20,275 nucleotides of DNA. Origin: Reticulitermes lucifugus. Its lineage: Eukaryota; Arthropoda; Insecta; Blattodea; Rhinotermitidae. The stretch is from contig JAKCWW010000350.1 of NCBI GenBank assembly GCA_026260175.1, positions 9,060 to 29,334 on the forward strand, in the 5' to 3' direction. Both the position numbers and the translations under genes were made by a program. Each line of letters starts with the position of its first letter. The first letter of the stretch is position 1. A model generated the notes under the pieces. That model saw only the letters and a program-made list of their open reading frames with translations. It was not told the origin of the DNA and made no database searches. Shown here piece by piece: positions 18,251 to 20,275 of this stretch.

Positions 18251-18416
18251 AGTTCCACAAAAGGCATGTAATTGCTCGACCAGTTGTTTAAATATAAATT
18301 GTTCGAGAAAGACTGCACACCCTACAGTGATCTGCTTATCACGTGTACTGACTGCATGTTTAGCAAAGTGATGGGGAACGTTATTGAAAGTAACACCTGC
18401 ACATCCATATTAATCA

Positions 18417-18449
<33 letters not shown>

Positions 18450-18450
18450 C
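18417..18450. repeat. (ATT)n microsatellite
   Basis: About eleven uninterrupted ATT units between the LINE tail relic and a truncated SINE-A. Confidence 0.95.
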
Positions 18451-18462
18451 TCTTCTAAAAAA

Positions 18463-18643
18463 CCCAGAACGGCCCTAGGTCCCACACAACCTCCTATTCA
18501 TGATTCCTTCCCGGAGGTAAAGCGGCCGGGGCGTGATGTTGACCACTCACCTCCATTTTTTGCTGAGGCAAGAATGGATGGAGCTGCACCTCTGCTTCCC
18601 TTGTAAGCTTTCATGGCGTGGAAAGAAATAACTTTACCGCTAC
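18463..18643 (+). mobile_element. 5'-truncated SINE family A copy
   Basis: The body from cccagaacggccctaggtcc through aagcggccggggcg to ggcgtggaa..aactttacc matches the 3' two thirds of the family in the plus orientation. The tRNA-like head is absent; the (ATT)n tract lies just upstream of the truncation point. A loose ATT-rich stretch (about 18645-18661) follows and may be its own tail. Confidence 0.8.
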
Positions 18644-18777
18644 CTTATTATTCTTATTATTACTGGTTGTCACCTTTATGCAGCGTGTATAATATAATTA
18701 TATACCTGAAACAAACCAGCTATTCTCTGGTTACAATTTATGGTATACGTAATGCTATTTCCCATGTTAAAAGTTTT

Positions 18778-18779
<2 letters not shown>

Positions 18780-18817
<38 letters not shown>
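18780..18817. repeat. (ATT)n microsatellite
   Basis: About twelve uninterrupted ATT units. Three such tracts in this window, each next to retroelement sequence or relics, suggest they began as element tails. Confidence 0.95.
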
Positions 18818-19581
18818 GAAACACTTAAGGTGAGTAAGCTTTAATATGGACCTTATATATTTAATATTATGGCCCTTAAATTTAATTTTGGTCAAAATTT
18901 TCTCGGATGTTTAACCTCGTGGACGTCTTCATTAGTATTAATTAGTGTAACCGTTATTTCTTAGGGTTTAATTCCGTACTAAAAAGCCTGAACCTTGATG
19001 CTGATGATATTGTCTTTTTTGTGATTACATTAGACAGAATTACGCACAGGACAGTATTACTCGTAATATATGGGAGGTGTAAGATCATTAGTCGTGTGGG
19101 CAGAGTACTGTAAAATGTACTTGCCTCTTTGTCCATTCCAATTGTCGCTTGTGTTGAAGTGTACCTCTATCCCACATTACCCCTATGGCATGGTTAGTTT
19201 TCTGGCAGCCACTTTAAGAAGCGGAGGTTATTTTCTTCCGGTAAGTTTAGGGGTCACCCCTGCAATGCTACGGAATTCTGACAAGTGTCTGTATCCGGGC
19301 GGCAGTATAGACGCGTTAGACTAAGTTCAGAGCCAGAAGAGGACGGCTATTCAGTGAATACAAGGAAGCTCACGGCCAAGGAACACAATTTATTGGTGAC
19401 ACTGTTTGTTTGTTAATGGCCATCAAGATATGAGGAAGGTACGAACGTTACCTTGTCTGCCACTACCACGGCAAGTTTCTTCACAAATTCTTTTCTTTTT
19501 ACGTTGTTGGTGTTGCCAACATACGACGTTTATCAGTCCACTTCTACCAATTTATGAACAAATAAGATTTCAGTAAACTTG
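18818..19581. other. No recognisable feature
   Basis: A plus-strand open frame at 19070-19324 (84 codons) is less AT-rich than its surroundings and contains a donor-like word ggtaagt near 19240, but it shows no recognisable domain. No other structure was found. Confidence 0.5.
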
Positions 19582-20098
19582 AAGGTAAAAGGTAAAGTTG
19601 TCCCTGTGCATGTCATGAATGCATATGAAGGGAGCAGAAGTGTAGATCAGCTCAGCGTCAACTTCGGCACTGGATGGAGGTAAATGTTCAGCTTCACGCC
19701 TCGGCCGCTCCATCTCCCTCCCAGTACCCGTTGATTAGGAAGTTAGGGCCTAGAACCTGTCTGGACGCTTTGGAGAAAAGAACATTTCTTTCTTCTGCCG
19801 GGAATCGAACCAAGGTTACAGTAGAGCGTCGATTATCTGAACGTCAATTATCCGAACCAGCTCCTGTAAAAAAAGTTACCATGTACTGTACTTTCCAATT
19901 ACTGGTTACTGTACTGAAATATTACTAAGTCTGTTTAGTATAAATTGGGTATACTCATGCATGTTTGATTATCTGAACAATTTGATTAACCGAACATCCT
20001 CGGTCCCAATTATATCGGATAATCGACGCTTTACTGTAATCGGTTGTCCAGCCCCATAGCCTAACCCCTATGTGCTGCCGACTACATATTCCCGGCCC
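19582..20098 (-). mobile_element. SINE family A copy, minus strand, split by a MITE
   Basis: The 3' part lies at 19582-19818 (plus-strand view: aggtaaaaggtaaagttgtc, then gcatatgaaggg, then gattaggaagttagggccta) and reaches the B box at about 19801-19810 (ggaatcgaac). The head continues after the interruption, at about 20039-20098, with gtccagccccatagcctaac and ctgccgactac, which match the head of the copies at 17650-17910 and 5648-5923. Between them is the MITE at 19819-20036 with its TA duplication. The order of events is therefore SINE first, MITE later. Confidence 0.8.
19819..20036. mobile_element. pogo/Tigger-like MITE 3, nested in a SINE
   Basis: The left end cagtagagcgtcgattatct and the reverse complement of the right end, cagtaaagcgtcgattatcc, match at 18 of 20 positions. 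TA dinucleotides flank both sides (19817-19818 and 20037-20038), the expected target duplication. Sub-terminal words (attatctgaac, attatccgaac, gattaaccgaac) repeat a related motif, as often seen in transposase-binding regions. The length is 218 bp with no coding capacity. It is the best preserved of the three MITEs here and the only one with both TA copies intact. Confidence 0.92.
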
Positions 20099-20215
20099 CA
20101 CGTTAGCATTAACTCTACACACCGCTGCTTCGCCAGTGAAACATAAAATAACATTATATTATATTAAATTATATAAAGATGCAGTAAACATTGCCTGTTC
20201 ATTATAAGGACCAGG
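20099..20215. other. Short unassigned AT-rich spacer
   Basis: Includes an AT-only stretch around 20150-20175 that is locally self-complementary (attatattatattaaattatat). No feature is supported. Confidence 0.5.
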
Positions 20216-20275
20216 TTTTTTTTTTGCGTGGTGAAGGGCCCCGCAGCAGATGCTACGGACGCACCGCAGCCTTAA
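20216..20275 (-). mobile_element. SINE family B 3' end, cut by the window edge
   Basis: The T-run at 20216-20225 is the A-rich tail on the minus strand, and gggccccgcagcagatgcta plus ggacgcaccgcagcctt is the reverse complement of the distinctive 3' segment of the SINE-B at 10292-10563, with only a few differences. The rest of the element must lie beyond the window. Confidence 0.9.

Noticed and set aside
18068-18318. Minus-strand frame at 18064-18318 as a gene
   Set aside because: It is the antisense shadow of the LINE C-terminal relic, whose plus-strand translation matches the family motif order.
1-20275. CRISPR array, operon or telomeric (TTAGG)n repeats
   Set aside because: No regularly spaced direct repeats with unique spacers, no tandem coding genes, and only isolated TTAGG words were seen.

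Overview
This window reads as non-coding DNA from an animal nuclear genome, most likely an arthropod and probably a polyneopteran-type insect (cockroach/termite, orthopteran or stick insect). The evidence is AT-rich sequence with stops in every frame, no operon-like packing, tRNA-derived SINEs, Tc1/mariner-type relics, ATT and TTTA microsatellites, and decayed LINE and mariner transposase C-termini of types abundant in such insects. The order-level assignment is inference. I could not support any intact host protein gene, tRNA, rRNA or CRISPR array. Almost every open frame is short or is a shadow of a repeat.

Layout. 1-115 is a 56-bp tandem duplication cut by the window edge. 1745-1891 is an imperfect inverted repeat (stem-loop). 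2226-2251 is a perfect small hairpin. 2382-2656 is a six-copy 46-bp minisatellite. 3757-3863 looks like a transposon end. 4990-5070 is a decayed copy of SINE family B. 5648-5923 is a near-full copy of SINE family A with probable target-site duplications. 7337-7787 holds two mariner transposase C-terminal relics facing each other. 7841-8530 holds an (AAT)n tract and two unassigned minus-strand open frames. 10292-10563 is a complete SINE-B with an exact 10-bp target-site duplication. 11136-11230 is a second large stem-loop. 12035-13299 carries hammerhead-ribozyme-like motifs and another SINE-B relic. 15788-15948 and about 18005-18250 are LINE C-terminal relics. 16056-16222, 17131-17309 and 19819-20036 are three pogo/Tigger-like MITEs. 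17650-17910, 18463-18643 and 19582-20098 are further SINE-A copies; the last is interrupted by a MITE. The window ends inside the tail of a minus-strand SINE-B (20216-20275).

The most unusual signal is a scatter of up to five small RNA-like motifs (about 6585, 12035, 12363, 13258 and 17318) in which a CUGANGA-like block, a short hairpin, a GAAAC-like block and flanking complementary arms occur in the order of a hammerhead ribozyme. Hammerheads are known in the terminal repeats of Penelope-like retroelements, so these may be remnants of such elements. The best two (12363-12408 minus and 13258-13299 plus) can be folded by hand with all three helices. Both carry core substitutions, so they are probably decayed. 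Everything visible fits a transposon graveyard; nothing indicates genes acting together in a pathway.
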